Positions 36,822 to 45,702 are shown, counted from the stretch's first letter. The stretch: 64,000 bases of DNA from Periplaneta americana (GCF_040183065.1 NW_027185566.1:496001-560000), one strand, 5' to 3'. The notes: a model not told the origin generated them from the sequence alone. Numbers and translations: made by a program.

Positions 36822-37764
36822 AAAACCTGAACAATATTTTGATCCAGAATTAGCTGCTGCTTTGAAACACGTTTTTAAAGAAATGATGACCAGAGACGCT
36901 CAAAGGTTGAGTATTAACGAAATTATCAACGAAAAAAATGTTTTTCAACCTGCCGTAAAACACAATAGAGAAGTTATTTATTCCTTCGTACAAGCCTGCC
37001 TTTTGGAAGGATCCTCTATTTTGGGTTTAGAAAACTGGGATTTATTCTATAAAAATTTTAAAGCAGGAAAATCCTCTCTTATTCTAGCGGAACATAAAAG
37101 TAATTTGGATGTCGTTATGTTCTATTACCTTATGAATGAAGTACAACGCTTAAGAGAATTTGATGATATTGTTTTTATTGCTGGAAGGAAACTCAATGAA
37201 GAATCTGTAACTGTAAGATTATTTGCAGAAATGTTCAATAGGCTAGTCGTTGTTCCTAAAAGTGAAACTCAAGATGCCAGTGAAGAAGAATTACGCGAAA
37301 TCTATAAAATTAACTATGCTGCACAACTTTTTTTAAAAGATAACATTCAAAATTACATTTATTTAATTTATCCTACGGGAACTCGGTCTCGCATATGGGA
37401 ACCTTCTTCTTACGAGGGAATTACTGAAACCGTAAATTACCTTGAAAAATTCGATCAAGTTATTTTTATGAGTATGGATGGTAACTGTATGTTCCCTATC
37501 CCTGGTAGAGCTATGGATGCAGAGCCATTAATCCAAGATAAAATAGTAATTCGTTTTTCAAAACCTACCAGTGTTAATGAATTTGTGAGTACTCAAAAAA
37601 CCTTATTTTATCAGAAAAATCCTAACGGAACAAGACAAAATTTAAAAACTCATATCACTAAAGCTATTACTCATACTATATACTCTCAAAAACCTGTCCC
37701 ACCTACACAGGAACCTTGGACAGAAATTATAAAATTGTTTTTGGACTCCCATAAAAAAGACTAA
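36814..37764 (+). CDS. glycerophosphate acyltransferase (PlsC/PlsB superfamily)
   Basis: 316 residues, no membrane helix. The H(x)4D catalytic motif is 'EHKSNLDVV' (about residue 93) and the substrate motif is 'YPTGTRSR' (about 190), as in the PF01553 acyltransferases. Soluble members of this size include the plant-plastid and chlamydial glycerol-3-phosphate acyltransferases, so this may acylate sn-1 of glycerol-3-phosphate made by GpsA. PlsC activity is the alternative. Confidence 0.8.
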   Translation: MSKKPEQYFDPELAAALKHVFKEMMTRDAQRLSINEIINEKNVFQPAVKHNREVIYSFVQACLLEGSSILGLENWDLFYKNFKAGKSSLILAEHKSNLDVVMFYYLMNEVQRLREFDDIVFIAGRKLNEESVTVRLFAEMFNRLVVVPKSETQDASEEELREIYKINYAAQLFLKDNIQNYIYLIYPTGTRSRIWEPSSYEGITETVNYLEKFDQVIFMSMDGNCMFPIPGRAMDAEPLIQDKIVIRFSKPTSVNEFVSTQKTLFYQKNPNGTRQNLKTHITKAITHTIYSQKPVPPTQEPWTEIIKLFLDSHKKD

Positions 37765-37823
37765 AGATTCTCGCTTGCCTGTTCCGATACTTGCAGTAGT
37801 AACTTTTTAGAGGTTGTGAATTT

Positions 37824-39590
37824 ATGGCAAATGTTCCAAAAAATGTTCTTGCTTCGCTTACTTTGTCGCTTAATAATGCAATTCGATTTGCTCGTCAATT
37901 TGAACCCTTATATCAAGGAGAATTGGGGCGTAGTTTGGTAATTTTGGACAATTGTTACCTTATTCCCACCGAACTTCAATCAGCCACAAAATTTCAAGTA
38001 GATACATTACGTCAGGTTTTAGATAGTAGTTTCTCCATTAAACAAACTACTGGTTTTAACAAAGAAATTGACGACACAGAAAACCAAGTTTATAACATAT
38101 TTAGAGAATTTGAGCGTTATAAAAAAATGTATTCTGAAATATCCACGAATATTTTGGAAAAACTTTCCTCCATACAAGAGATCCATGAAATCATTGAAAA
38201 AATGAAAGATATTTCCAGAGAAATTAAATTATTCTCCATCAATTCCGTCATTGTTGCTTCTCAAGCAGGAAGTCAAGGTATTGCCTTTAAATCTATTTCT
38301 AGGTTTATTATTGAGCTATCCGACTCCATTCAAAAAGCAGCTTCTCAATTGGAGATATACAGGGATAAAATTCTTTCTACACATAAAAAAGTAGAAGAGT
38401 TGTTTGAAAAATTGATTAACAATATTTATGAAGGAAAAGCTATAGAACTAAAAAAAGAAGTCTTGGAATCCATAAAAAAAACAAAATCACAGTTTTCTTT
38501 CCTTGCCATTGTAACTGACGATATTGATAAAAGAATTGTACAATCTATACAGGACGGTCAAGTTTTGGAAAGACAATATAGACCTGGTGTACGTTATCTA
38601 CCTATTTTGGGGTATTGGATGGGAGCTATTGGTGCTTTAGCTGCTATTCCAGAAAAAGATATTAATGAGGATTCTCCAGAAGATATCCTCAACGCTATTA
38701 GCTACGCTTTTCATATTATTAACTCTCTTTCCAAAAAAATGAACGGACATGAAGAAATTTTGAATGGATTTATTAACAGACTCAAAAATATGTACGAAGC
38801 ATTAATTGTTAAATTTGGTGCTGCACAACAAGATTCTATGTACATTTTTAACTATATTTCTATCCCCAGTGCTAAAAATGCCTCTTTATTAGAAAGAATT
38901 TTTGCAGAGTTTAAAGCCAGTCTAAAACAATTACGTTCTCTACTAAAAGAGGAAGCAAGTGTGAAATCCGAATTATCCGAAGTTTTTGTGGATATGCAAA
39001 AAATTCATAACGAAGGATTAAGCTTTTTTGCCAGTTTTGAAAAATTCTTTGTTATCATGAACAATATTAATATTCTGGCACAAATTGAAATGAGTAAAAA
39101 AGATTTTGACGGTGGGAATAATACTGGGCTCAAGCAAAAATTCTTGAATATGTTGGATCAATTAAAATTTTTTAATGAGGATGTTAAAAATCGTATTCAA
39201 AAAATGCTTATTGCCTTGATGACCCAAATGAATAGCTTTACAGATACTCAATTAGAACAATCTTCCTTTTTATTGGATACAAATTCCTTTTTGGATACTC
39301 AAGAAGTAAGGTTAGAATACCTACAAAGACAAACTCATGATATTGTAGATAGTATTAGAGATGAAAATAGTAAAATTTTTTCCACAGAAACTAGTGCTAA
39401 AAAATTATTAGAAACTTTTGGAAATCAAGCCATCAGCTTTACTCGTCTTAACAATGAAGTTTTTAGTGAACTTTTAACCCACCAAGGTAAGTTCAATGGA
39501 CTTTTGAACTACTATAATGTTAACTTGAGAGAATATAGTGTTAATAATCTTTTTATTCAAAATTATGAAAAAAGTGTAGGTCAATCATGA
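37824..39590 (+). CDS. soluble protein with a degenerate MCP-like signalling helix
   Basis: 588 residues, mainly helical, no signal peptide or membrane helix. Residues 110-175 include 'MKDISREIKLFSINSVIVAS' followed by 'AGSQGIAFKSISRFIIELSD'. This parallels the hairpin tip of methyl-accepting proteins (I..I..I..L.LNA.I.AA.AG..G.GF..VA), with several key residues changed. The rest is long coiled coil. The next gene, a STAS-like protein, starts inside its stop (TGA/ATG overlap). A cytoplasmic sensor or scaffold role is possible; no ligand domain is seen. Confidence 0.55.
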   Translation: MANVPKNVLASLTLSLNNAIRFARQFEPLYQGELGRSLVILDNCYLIPTELQSATKFQVDTLRQVLDSSFSIKQTTGFNKEIDDTENQVYNIFREFERYKKMYSEISTNILEKLSSIQEIHEIIEKMKDISREIKLFSINSVIVASQAGSQGIAFKSISRFIIELSDSIQKAASQLEIYRDKILSTHKKVEELFEKLINNIYEGKAIELKKEVLESIKKTKSQFSFLAIVTDDIDKRIVQSIQDGQVLERQYRPGVRYLPILGYWMGAIGALAAIPEKDINEDSPEDILNAISYAFHIINSLSKKMNGHEEILNGFINRLKNMYEALIVKFGAAQQDSMYIFNYISIPSAKNASLLERIFAEFKASLKQLRSLLKEEASVKSELSEVFVDMQKIHNEGLSFFASFEKFFVIMNNINILAQIEMSKKDFDGGNNTGLKQKFLNMLDQLKFFNEDVKNRIQKMLIALMTQMNSFTDTQLEQSSFLLDTNSFLDTQEVRLEYLQRQTHDIVDSIRDENSKIFSTETSAKKLLETFGNQAISFTRLNNEVFSELLTHQGKFNGLLNYYNVNLREYSVNNLFIQNYEKSVGQS

Positions 39591-40198
39591 GTAAAAATAT
39601 CAATATTATACCTAGAAATAATCCTCTTATCTTAGAAATAAAAATAGAACCCGATTCCGTAATAAATGGGTTTCAAGCAGTCTCTCCTCAGAGTCTTTCG
39701 GCAATTAGAGCCATTATCAATAAGACTTTATTAGTAAGACACTATAAAAAATTAATTTTGGATGTAGATAAAATAGAACTCGGGGGATCTGCTCTTCTTG
39801 CAAAAATCCTAATGTGTTATGAAAAAGCAATAAGTGTAAAATGTGAAGTTTATAGTTTTAATGCAACTCCAAGACTTTACATGCAACACACTATGGCCAG
39901 GTTAGAAGATCTTGTTCCTGTTTTTACAGTAGAACAAACTCCAAAACCAGAAGAATATGATAAATTTTTCGGATTTGATTATGAACCTGTTGATATACTG
40001 CTTAACAGTGGTACAGAAGAATCTAGTCTAGAACTTAATGAAGCTGAAGAAAACAAGGAATCTTCAGATGAGGGTGATCTTTTAGAAAAAATGGACAATG
40101 ACCACACACAAGAAATTCAAGAGACCCTTGCCAAAAGTGAAAATGAAGAAAATAAATCCGAAAGCCAAGATGAGTCAACCTACCAGCTATCAACATAG
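39587..40198 (+). CDS. STAS-like domain protein with acidic tail
   Basis: 203 residues. Residues 1-110 look like a STAS domain: a beta start, 'YKKLILDVDKIELGGSALLA' in the place of the phospho-switch loop, then a helix. STAS domains work as anti-anti-sigma factors or MCP/sensor partners. The last 70 residues are very acidic and low in complexity. Its ATG overlaps the stop of the MCP-like gene, so the two are a translational unit. Assignment is from pattern only. Confidence 0.5.
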   Translation: MSKNINIIPRNNPLILEIKIEPDSVINGFQAVSPQSLSAIRAIINKTLLVRHYKKLILDVDKIELGGSALLAKILMCYEKAISVKCEVYSFNATPRLYMQHTMARLEDLVPVFTVEQTPKPEEYDKFFGFDYEPVDILLNSGTEESSLELNEAEENKESSDEGDLLEKMDNDHTQEIQETLAKSENEENKSESQDESTYQLST

Positions 40199-40201
40199 TT
40201 T

Positions 40202-40234
40202 AAAAAAAAATATCCTCTCCCATAAAGGGAGAAG
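40202..40234 (-). terminator. terminator of typA
   Basis: On the minus strand CTTCTCCC and GGGAGAGG pair (8 bp, one G-U) around TTTAT, then ATA and nine T. It lies 20 bp after the typA stop, between convergent genes. Confidence 0.7.
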
Positions 40235-40254
40235 AACAATATATATCTCTCTTT

Positions 40255-42057
40255 TTATTTTGAATATCGCTTTCTATCCGTTGGATTTAGGTATCTTTTT
40301 CTCAATCTAATGGTAAGAGGTGTAACTTCAATCATTTCGTCTTCTTCAATGTAAGAAATAGCCTCTTCTAAAGTCATTCTTTTAGGAGGAGCTAAAAGGA
40401 TATTGTCATCTTTACCTGATGCTCTCACATTGGTAAGTTGTTTCGCTTTCATTGGGTTAACATCTAAATCATTTTCTTTGGAATGCTCCCCCACTACCAT
40501 TCCCATATAAACATCATCCCCTGGTCCTATAAATAAGATTCCTCTAGGTTCTAAGCCTTCTAAAGCGTAGGCAGTCGCCTTACCCTGCTCTAAAGAGACA
40601 AGACTCCCTTTGGTTCTTCCTTCAATATCTCCTTTCCAAGGCTCATAGTCTGCAAAAGAACGAGACATTGTCCCTGTACCACGAGTATCAGTTAGAAATT
40701 TACTATAATACCCTACTAAACCTCTTGTAGGGACAGCCAATACTAATCTTTGTTTTCCATCAGAAGTTTCTGACATTTCCATAAGAACTCCCTTACGTTT
40801 TTGCAAGGTTTCTAAAACCACTCCAGAATACTCCTTATCCACATCAATCTGCACCATCTCCACTGGCTCTTTCTTTCCTTCAGGGGTATCTTTTACTAAA
40901 ACTTTCGGTCTTTCTAAAGAAAGCTCAAACCCCTCTCTTCTCATAGTTTCAACTAAAATGGCCAATTGTAATTCTCCTCGGGCGGCTACCTCAAAGATCT
41001 CCGCACTATCTGTTTCGTAAACACGAATGGAAACATTTCCTTCTTGTTCTTTAAATAAACGATCTCGGATCACACGAGAGGTAAGTTTTTTCCCTTCCTT
41101 TCCTGCTAAAGGAGAAGTATTCACGGCAAAATTCATAGACAAAACAGGAGGATCAATGGGTTTGGAAGGGAGAGCCTGTGAAAGTTCTTGACTACAAACG
41201 GTATCCGAAACGGTTGCCTCGCTAAAACCTGCCAAAGCAATAATATCCCCACATTGAGCTTCTTCTACAACAATTTTTTCCAGTCCTTCAAAAACCATTA
41301 ATTTAGTCACTCTAGCTTTTTCAATAACCTCACTACGACTGTTCATCGCTTTGAGAAAATCTCCTACTTTAACATTTCCTTGAGCAATTTTACCCGTTAA
41401 GATTCTTCCCACAAAACTATCATTTTCTAACATAGTTCCTACCATGGCAAATTCTTTGCCCTCTTCACAAATGGGAGCATTAATTTGCTCAATGATAGTT
41501 TCAAAAAGAGCGTTAGCATTTTCAGCAGACTGATCTTTTTCTTTACTCACCCAACCATCTCGACCAGAAGCATATAGAAGTGGAAAATCTAATTGTTCAT
41601 TAGTGGCATCCAAGTTCATAAACAATTCTAAAATTTCATCGTGAACGGCATCTGGACGTCTAGCATCTTTGTCCATTTTATTAATGACAACAATAGGTTT
41701 GAGACCTAAGCTCAAAGCTTTACTGGTAACAAAACGAGTTTGCGGCATCGCTCCTTCTTGGGAATCTACAAGAAGGATCACCCCTTCCACCATACCTAAA
41801 ATTCGTTCTACTTCACCTCCAAAATCAGCATGACCTGGGGTATCCACAATATTAATTTTATAATCTTTATAAAAAATAGAAGTACACTTAGAAAGGATTG
41901 TTATCCCTCTCTCTTTTTCTAAATCATTACTATCCATCACCCGTTCAGTGATCTTTTCTACTTGTCTATTATTGACAGTTTGTTTTAATAATGCATCGAC
42001 TAAGGTAGTTTTTCCGTGGTCAACGTGCGCTATAATTGCAACATTTCTTATTTTCAT
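40255..42057 (-). CDS. typA: ribosome-binding GTPase TypA/BipA
   Basis: 600 residues. The translational-GTPase G domain has '[16 protein letters not shown]' (G1), '[14 protein letters not shown]' (G3) and 'INKMD' (G4). The later EF-G-like domains and the C-terminal '[11 protein letters not shown]' match BipA. It helps late 50S assembly and stress or cold growth. It stands alone on its strand and is divergent from the secreted protein at 42253. Confidence 0.96.
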   Translation of the reverse strand: MKIRNVAIIAHVDHGKTTLVDALLKQTVNNRQVEKITERVMDSNDLEKERGITILSKCTSIFYKDYKINIVDTPGHADFGGEVERILGMVEGVILLVDSQEGAMPQTRFVTSKALSLGLKPIVVINKMDKDARRPDAVHDEILELFMNLDATNEQLDFPLLYASGRDGWVSKEKDQSAENANALFETIIEQINAPICEEGKEFAMVGTMLENDSFVGRILTGKIAQGNVKVGDFLKAMNSRSEVIEKARVTKLMVFEGLEKIVVEEAQCGDIIALAGFSEATVSDTVCSQELSQALPSKPIDPPVLSMNFAVNTSPLAGKEGKKLTSRVIRDRLFKEQEGNVSIRVYETDSAEIFEVAARGELQLAILVETMRREGFELSLERPKVLVKDTPEGKKEPVEMVQIDVDKEYSGVVLETLQKRKGVLMEMSETSDGKQRLVLAVPTRGLVGYYSKFLTDTRGTGTMSRSFADYEPWKGDIEGRTKGSLVSLEQGKATAYALEGLEPRGILFIGPGDDVYMGMVVGEHSKENDLDVNPMKAKQLTNVRASGKDDNILLAPPKRMTLEEAISYIEEDEMIEVTPLTIRLRKRYLNPTDRKRYSK

Positions 42058-42252
42058 ACAGCATACTCTCTTTGAAAAATTTGATCTTTTACTGGAGATT
42101 AAATATACTCAAAATATACCTCGTTCCGAAGTTTTTTAATAATCCATTCTATCTTTATCCAAAGGCATACAAAAATATCTTAAATAGAATATTGATTTTA
42201 CTTTGGATTTTAATAAAAAAAAAGTTAACTTTTAGCCCTTATGGAGGGCTTA

Positions 42253-43659
42253 ATGAAAAAATTACTCTTAATAGCATTGTTATTGTTCTATGGGAATATT
42301 GCTTTTCCACTCACCTTACAAAAAACAATACCAGCTAATGCTACTTATGGCGGTATAAATATTCAAGATAATCTCAACGATCTTATTTACAAGGTTTTAT
42401 CCCCCAATCTAAGATCTTCTCTCTACCCTAATGGTTTAAATGCTTCTGGAATTCAAGCTATTATAACAGGTCTTAAGAGATTGGATGTTAAGGATATAGA
42501 ATTTTTTACAAGTGATGATTGGAATATGCTTGTTAAAGTCAACACTCCTCGTTTTGAAGAAATAGTCCAACTCTTTGCGGCACTTTTAGATGGAGAAGGG
42601 TTTATGACAAAAACCCAAAGAATAGACGCCAGAAACATAACCATCACAAGTAAAAATCCTGATTTAGCTGGCAATACTTTTTTCGTAAAAAAAGAAAAAC
42701 AATATGTTTTAATTGCCAGCAATAAAATGGCTATCTCCGCATGGGATACAAAAAATACTCCCGTTACCCTTTATAGTCAAGGGCTACAGGCAATAAAAAA
42801 AAATAATGTCTTTGGCTTTTTATACGGCATAGATAATTTTTATTCTAACAATAAACCTGTTTTTGTAACCACGAGTTCCAATGACAGGGCAGATTTTTTG
42901 AACATTTCTCAAATTCAAAAAACAGAAAAACCACAAATCATATTCCCAACTTTTTTAAAAGATAATCCGTTGTTTTTTCTTACCTCTACAAAAGATTTGG
43001 ATGCGGAAAAAATGACAAAAATTAAAGCTTTTTTAGCTCCGAGTTTTGTATTTTTACCAGGTTTAAGAGTCCCTTTGAATATTTTGCTTTCTCCTGGATC
43101 TGGAGCAAAAAGAATGGCTATGGAGTTTAAAGATGGTAATTTGGTCAGTATTAATGAAAAAAAATACAATGAACTGGATATGGCATTCACATTTCAATTT
43201 GCTAGTTCCCAAAAAATGGAAAATATTCTCACCTCTCAATTAAAATCTAATAAAGCCTTCAATTTTAAGGTAGATGGCTCCAAGAACCAAAGAATGTTCA
43301 CTTTAACCCCAAAAGTTCCTGCGGCAACGGCAAAAGCTATGGGACTTTTCCCCGTTTACTTTGTTTTAAACTCAGATGGTTTTTTAGGTATCTCTATGAA
43401 CAAAAAGACTATACTAGAATTAGCAAATAACATGACAAATGCCAAAAAAGTTTTTGAAATTGACCATAAGGATCAATCCGCTATCCTTTTTGCAGATGTT
43501 GCCAATTTAGTAGATCGATTTCCTATTTTGAATTCTCTTATCTCTCAGTTTGGAATAGATTTTAAAGCTCTCAAAACTATCTATGCTCCAAACCATTTTG
43601 AACAAATAGATCCTACTCACATAGAGACAAAAGTTCAAATTACATTCAATAAAAACTAG
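42253..43659 (+). CDS. secreted protein of unknown function (468 aa)
   Basis: About 468 residues after setting the start at the ATG at 42253, with GGAGGGC six bases upstream; an ATG at 42241 lies before that site. Signal peptide MKKLLLIALLLFYGNIAFP. The mature part has repeated beta/alpha segments, with 'SGIQAIITGLKRLDVKDIEF' early and 'IDFKALKTIYAPNHFEQIDP' late, and no metal or catalytic motif. The overall form recalls DUF3352-type periplasmic proteins, but I do not claim that. It is followed by a hairpin and then by the duplicated cassette. Confidence 0.65.
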   Translation: MKKLLLIALLLFYGNIAFPLTLQKTIPANATYGGINIQDNLNDLIYKVLSPNLRSSLYPNGLNASGIQAIITGLKRLDVKDIEFFTSDDWNMLVKVNTPRFEEIVQLFAALLDGEGFMTKTQRIDARNITITSKNPDLAGNTFFVKKEKQYVLIASNKMAISAWDTKNTPVTLYSQGLQAIKKNNVFGFLYGIDNFYSNNKPVFVTTSSNDRADFLNISQIQKTEKPQIIFPTFLKDNPLFFLTSTKDLDAEKMTKIKAFLAPSFVFLPGLRVPLNILLSPGSGAKRMAMEFKDGNLVSINEKKYNELDMAFTFQFASSQKMENILTSQLKSNKAFNFKVDGSKNQRMFTLTPKVPAATAKAMGLFPVYFVLNSDGFLGISMNKKTILELANNMTNAKKVFEIDHKDQSAILFADVANLVDRFPILNSLISQFGIDFKALKTIYAPNHFEQIDPTHIETKVQITFNKN

Positions 43660-43676
43660 CTTTATAGCATCCTGTT

Positions 43677-43700
43677 CCCACCTTTTTAATAAGAGGTGGG
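43677..43700 (+). terminator. hairpin after the 42253 gene
   Basis: CCCACCT and AGGTGGG form a 7-bp stem around TTTTAATAAG, 17 bp after the stop codon. No T run follows, so it may only end transcription weakly. It marks the last base pairs of unique sequence before the cassette at 43772. Confidence 0.5.
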
Positions 43701-43907
43701 AGGTACATCTATTAACATGAATAATCCCCCATACTTGTCAGCTTAGGTTCAAGGTAGAATATTATACTTCAATAAAATCCCCCAGAGAGAGACACCCGTT
43801 ACAAGCTCCCAAAACAAGAACTAGCCCCAAATAATATACAGCCCAAACCTCCACATCAGGCTACAACTACTCCCAACAGGGGTGACAAAATTTCTTTGCG
43901 CACCTCA

Positions 43908-43950
43908 GGGGGCAGTCAAGCTTTTTCTGAGAAAAAGCTTGACTGCCCCC
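43908..43950 (+). repeat. perfect 20-bp inverted repeat overlapping the -35 box (copy 1)
   Basis: Left arm 43908-43927 (GGGGGCAGTCAAGC, then T5C) and right arm 43931-43950 are exact reverse complements with a 3-nt loop (TGA). The right arm includes the TTGACT box and runs into the C run. It could fold as a cruciform, bind a dimeric regulator, or act as a terminator-like hairpin for transcription coming from upstream. Confidence 0.9.
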
Positions 43951-43975
43951 CCCCCCCCCCCCCCCCCCTTATATT
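43939..43975 (+). promoter_or_regulatory. candidate phase-variable promoter, 23-C spacer (copy 1)
   Basis: TTGACT at 43939-43944 and TATATT at 43970-43975 are separated by G, 23 C (43946-43968) and T, 25 bases in all. Other promoters in this window use TTGACT or TTGTCT with 17 bases. A run of 15 C would give that spacing. Slippage in the run would therefore change promoter strength, as for Neisseria porA and opc. Transcription would start about 40 bp before the ATG at 44022. Confidence 0.65.
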
Positions 43976-44021
43976 TAATATTACGTTTTTTTACGTTATT
44001 TCTTTTTTAGGAGGAGGGCTT

Positions 44022-44711
44022 ATGAAAAAATCTCTCTGGCTTCTTGCGGTACTTTGTTTTACGCTCTGGAAACCACATACTTCTTTTGCTGCAAACAAAA
44101 ACAGCGTCTTTTTAGGGGGAGAATACCACTACAACATGAACCTGTTACAAACTTTCCAAGGTCCTCTCAGCAGTCTGGTTGACTTTAAGGACACCGACAA
44201 CGATGTTTTCAAATACACTGGGAAACATCTCAACGGAGGACATTCCGGAGGATTCTATGTCGGTTTTGAAACCAGAAAAGACGGCTCTTGGATCGCCATG
44301 CTCAACACTTTTACATTTGGAAATGTGCCTGGATTCTCTGGACAACACAAAGATGGGAGCAAATCCACTTCTGTGGACTTCCAGTACTTCCAACTCACCT
44401 ATGAAATCGCCATGAGGGCTTACTTAGGTTTGGAATATCTTTTCTTCGACTTCGGGTTTAGACTCGGCGTACAGTTCAATACTGGGGATGGAATCTCCTC
44501 TAACGAGGATTTTAACAACCCTCTGGACAGCATACCAGGTCAAGCCAACATCTTACCCGCTCTACACTTTACTTTTGCATTAGGGGCTAAATACCCTGTG
44601 CTAGAATGGCTCAGTCTTCAAGCCATCTTCCATACTGCCTTCGGGGTCGGGTTGTTCAACGCTACCGAAATCGGTTTCAGGTTGGGACTCTCCTTTGACA
44701 ATATCTGGTAG
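44022..44711 (+). CDS. outer-membrane beta-barrel protein, cassette gene A (copy 1)
   Basis: 229 residues. A signal peptide (MKKSLWLLAVLCFTLWKPHT, then SFA) is followed by a small beta-barrel of about eight strands, rich in Gly, Phe and aromatic strand ends, closing with 'ATEIGFRLGLSFDNIW', a C-terminal strand for outer-membrane insertion. AGGAGGAGGGC is a very strong ribosome site. A longer frame that begins at a TTG at 43896 and reads through the C run is in frame only because 23 C are present; I reject it. Copy 2 differs by a single residue (Glu195 to Asp). Function unknown; a surface antigen is likely. Confidence 0.8.
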   Translation: MKKSLWLLAVLCFTLWKPHTSFAANKNSVFLGGEYHYNMNLLQTFQGPLSSLVDFKDTDNDVFKYTGKHLNGGHSGGFYVGFETRKDGSWIAMLNTFTFGNVPGFSGQHKDGSKSTSVDFQYFQLTYEIAMRAYLGLEYLFFDFGFRLGVQFNTGDGISSNEDFNNPLDSIPGQANILPALHFTFALGAKYPVLEWLSLQAIFHTAFGVGLFNATEIGFRLGLSFDNIW

Positions 44712-44716
44712 ACCAT

Positions 44717-44890
44717 ATGGATAACTACGAGCTAACGATAATTTTTTTACTAGTAGTTTTACTCATTGCTGGTATCTATAATATCGCTCTCTATCGTCAA
44801 GTAAAGCAGTACAAAATACTCTACAGAGCAGAACAAAAAATTGCAACAAAGTACCAACTGCTTTACAAACAAAAACTTAACAAACAATAA
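44717..44890 (+). CDS. small membrane protein, cassette gene B (copy 1)
   Basis: 57 residues starting 5 bp after gene A. One hydrophobic helix (about residues 7-24) is followed by a basic, Lys/Gln/Tyr-rich tail with coiled-coil spacing. The copy at 55080 keeps the tail almost unchanged and alters the helix (VVLLIAG to VLLAITG). No ribosome site is seen apart from the end of gene A, so translation may be coupled. Its conservation in both copies supports a real gene. No family recognised. Confidence 0.6.
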   Translation: MDNYELTIIFLLVVLLIAGIYNIALYRQVKQYKILYRAEQKIATKYQLLYKQKLNKQ

Positions 44891-44901
44891 AGGAACACAT
44901 T

Positions 44902-45504
44902 ATGAACAAAACTATAACTTTGGCTGTCTTTCTGGCTGCAACTCTCTTTTTAGGCGCTTGTAGCTCCTCTACTCCCGTGGGAAACACCAATCCTTTCCCG
45001 ACTTCTATTAAGGTAGATATAAACTCTCTCCCTGAAATCAAAAACGAAACCGCCTCTGGGATGGTCAACTGGATACCTACACCTAGCCCCTCTAGTAAGG
45101 TGGATTATAGCGGCTTATTTATTAACTATGACAATGGAGTGCGTATCTATTTTGACAACGGCATTTATATTTCTAGTGGTGGGCATACAGATGCTATTGG
45201 CTCTCCGGACCCAGATGCCCAAAAGTATTTGGAACAGCCCATTCCATTTGAAGTAAAAGGTCTCACTGGAGTACCTAATACCCAATTTAATAACAAAACC
45301 TGTGCCTATAGAGCTTGGGCTGTTAGGAAAAATGACAAAGAAAGAACGGCCTATTTCTCCTATTACAAACTCCAAGGAAGCGCTCTCTCTCGGATTGGTA
45401 TGATCATTTTCAATGAAGTTGGTAACAAAGAAACTATTGTCTCCGCCGATGGTATAAATTGTGATGGTAAACCTGTGGAGGATTTCATTAATAACCCCTA
45501 TTAG
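44902..45504 (+). CDS. lipoprotein, cassette gene C (copy 1)
   Basis: 200 residues with lipobox 'LFLGAC' and lipid on Cys20. The mature body opens 'SSSTPVGNTN', has a central region with no repeat, and ends 'VSADGINCDGKPVEDFINNPY'. A pair of cysteines (in 'NKTCAYRAW' and 'INCDG') may form a disulphide. AGGAAC is the ribosome site. Copy 2 keeps both ends and the 'KLQGxALSRIGM' segment but differs strongly in the middle, with insertions. A surface lipoprotein under diversifying change fits. Confidence 0.72.
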   Translation: MNKTITLAVFLAATLFLGACSSSTPVGNTNPFPTSIKVDINSLPEIKNETASGMVNWIPTPSPSSKVDYSGLFINYDNGVRIYFDNGIYISSGGHTDAIGSPDPDAQKYLEQPIPFEVKGLTGVPNTQFNNKTCAYRAWAVRKNDKERTAYFSYYKLQGSALSRIGMIIFNEVGNKETIVSADGINCDGKPVEDFINNPY

Positions 45505-45523
45505 TCGCAACTCTCCACAACTC

Positions 45524-45543
45524 TCAGGGCGGAAACGCCCTGA
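45524..45543 (+). terminator. hairpin at the end of cassette copy 1
   Basis: TCAGGGCG and CGCCCTGA form a perfect 8-bp stem with a GAAA tetraloop, 19 bp after gene C. A-rich sequence follows instead of T, so it may be an RNA-stabilising end or a weak terminator. The same hairpin ends copy 2 (55911-55930). Confidence 0.6.
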
Positions 45544-45563
45544 AATAAATACAAGAACACATA

Positions 45564-45601
45564 TTACTATAAAAAAGCTCATGATAGTTGCTTTATAGTA
45601 A
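45564..45601. repeat. 10-bp inverted repeat just outside cassette copy 1
   Basis: TTACTATAAA (45564-45573) and TTTATAGTAA (45592-45601) are perfect reverse complements around an 18-base loop; GC pairs can extend it inside. It lies 9 bp after the copy-1 boundary and is absent after copy 2. Confidence 0.6.
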
Positions 45602-45639
45602 ACTCATACAGCCCTTTCCTAAGTTCAAAGAGTGAATAA

Positions 45640-45667
45640 AGAGCAGTCTTTTACTAAAGACTGCTCT
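45640..45667 (-). terminator. terminator of the TolC-like gene
   Basis: AGAGCAGTCTTT and AAAGACTGCTCT form a perfect 12-bp stem with a TACT loop, 35 bp after the TolC-like stop. On the minus strand TTTATTC follows. It may stop both converging transcripts. Confidence 0.75.
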
Positions 45668-45702
45668 ACAAAAAATTGCAAGATTTTTAATTGATGGATA
45701 TA

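Larger units (their letters stand above)
43772..45555 (+). repeat. duplicated surface cassette, copy 1
   Basis: This 1.78-kb block recurs at 54133-55942. It holds a 136-bp C-rich leader (43772-43907) with no gene, an inverted repeat, a C run, and three genes: outer-membrane protein, small membrane protein, lipoprotein. It ends with a hairpin. Leader and first gene are nearly identical in both copies; the third gene has diverged. No transposase, terminal repeat or target duplication is seen, so simple gene duplication or recombination is more likely than transposition. 43701-43771, just before it, has no gene. Confidence 0.93.

Noticed and set aside
43790-43870. Minus-strand stretch in the cassette leader resembling a lipoprotein signal (LVLVLGAC)
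   Set aside because: It has no ribosome site, stops within about 12 residues, and the Cys is changed to Tyr in copy 2, so it is not kept as a coding sequence.
43896-44021. Longer outer-membrane frame from a TTG at 43896, reading through the C run as prolines
   Set aside because: It is in frame only with 23 C; copy 2 with 25 C breaks it. There is no ribosome site at the TTG, while AGGAGGAGGGC precedes the ATG at 44022, which begins a proper signal peptide.
44145-44415. Extra frames on both strands inside cassette gene A, repeated in copy 2
   Set aside because: They are repeated only because the DNA is repeated; they have no ribosome sites and lie in other frames of a clear gene.
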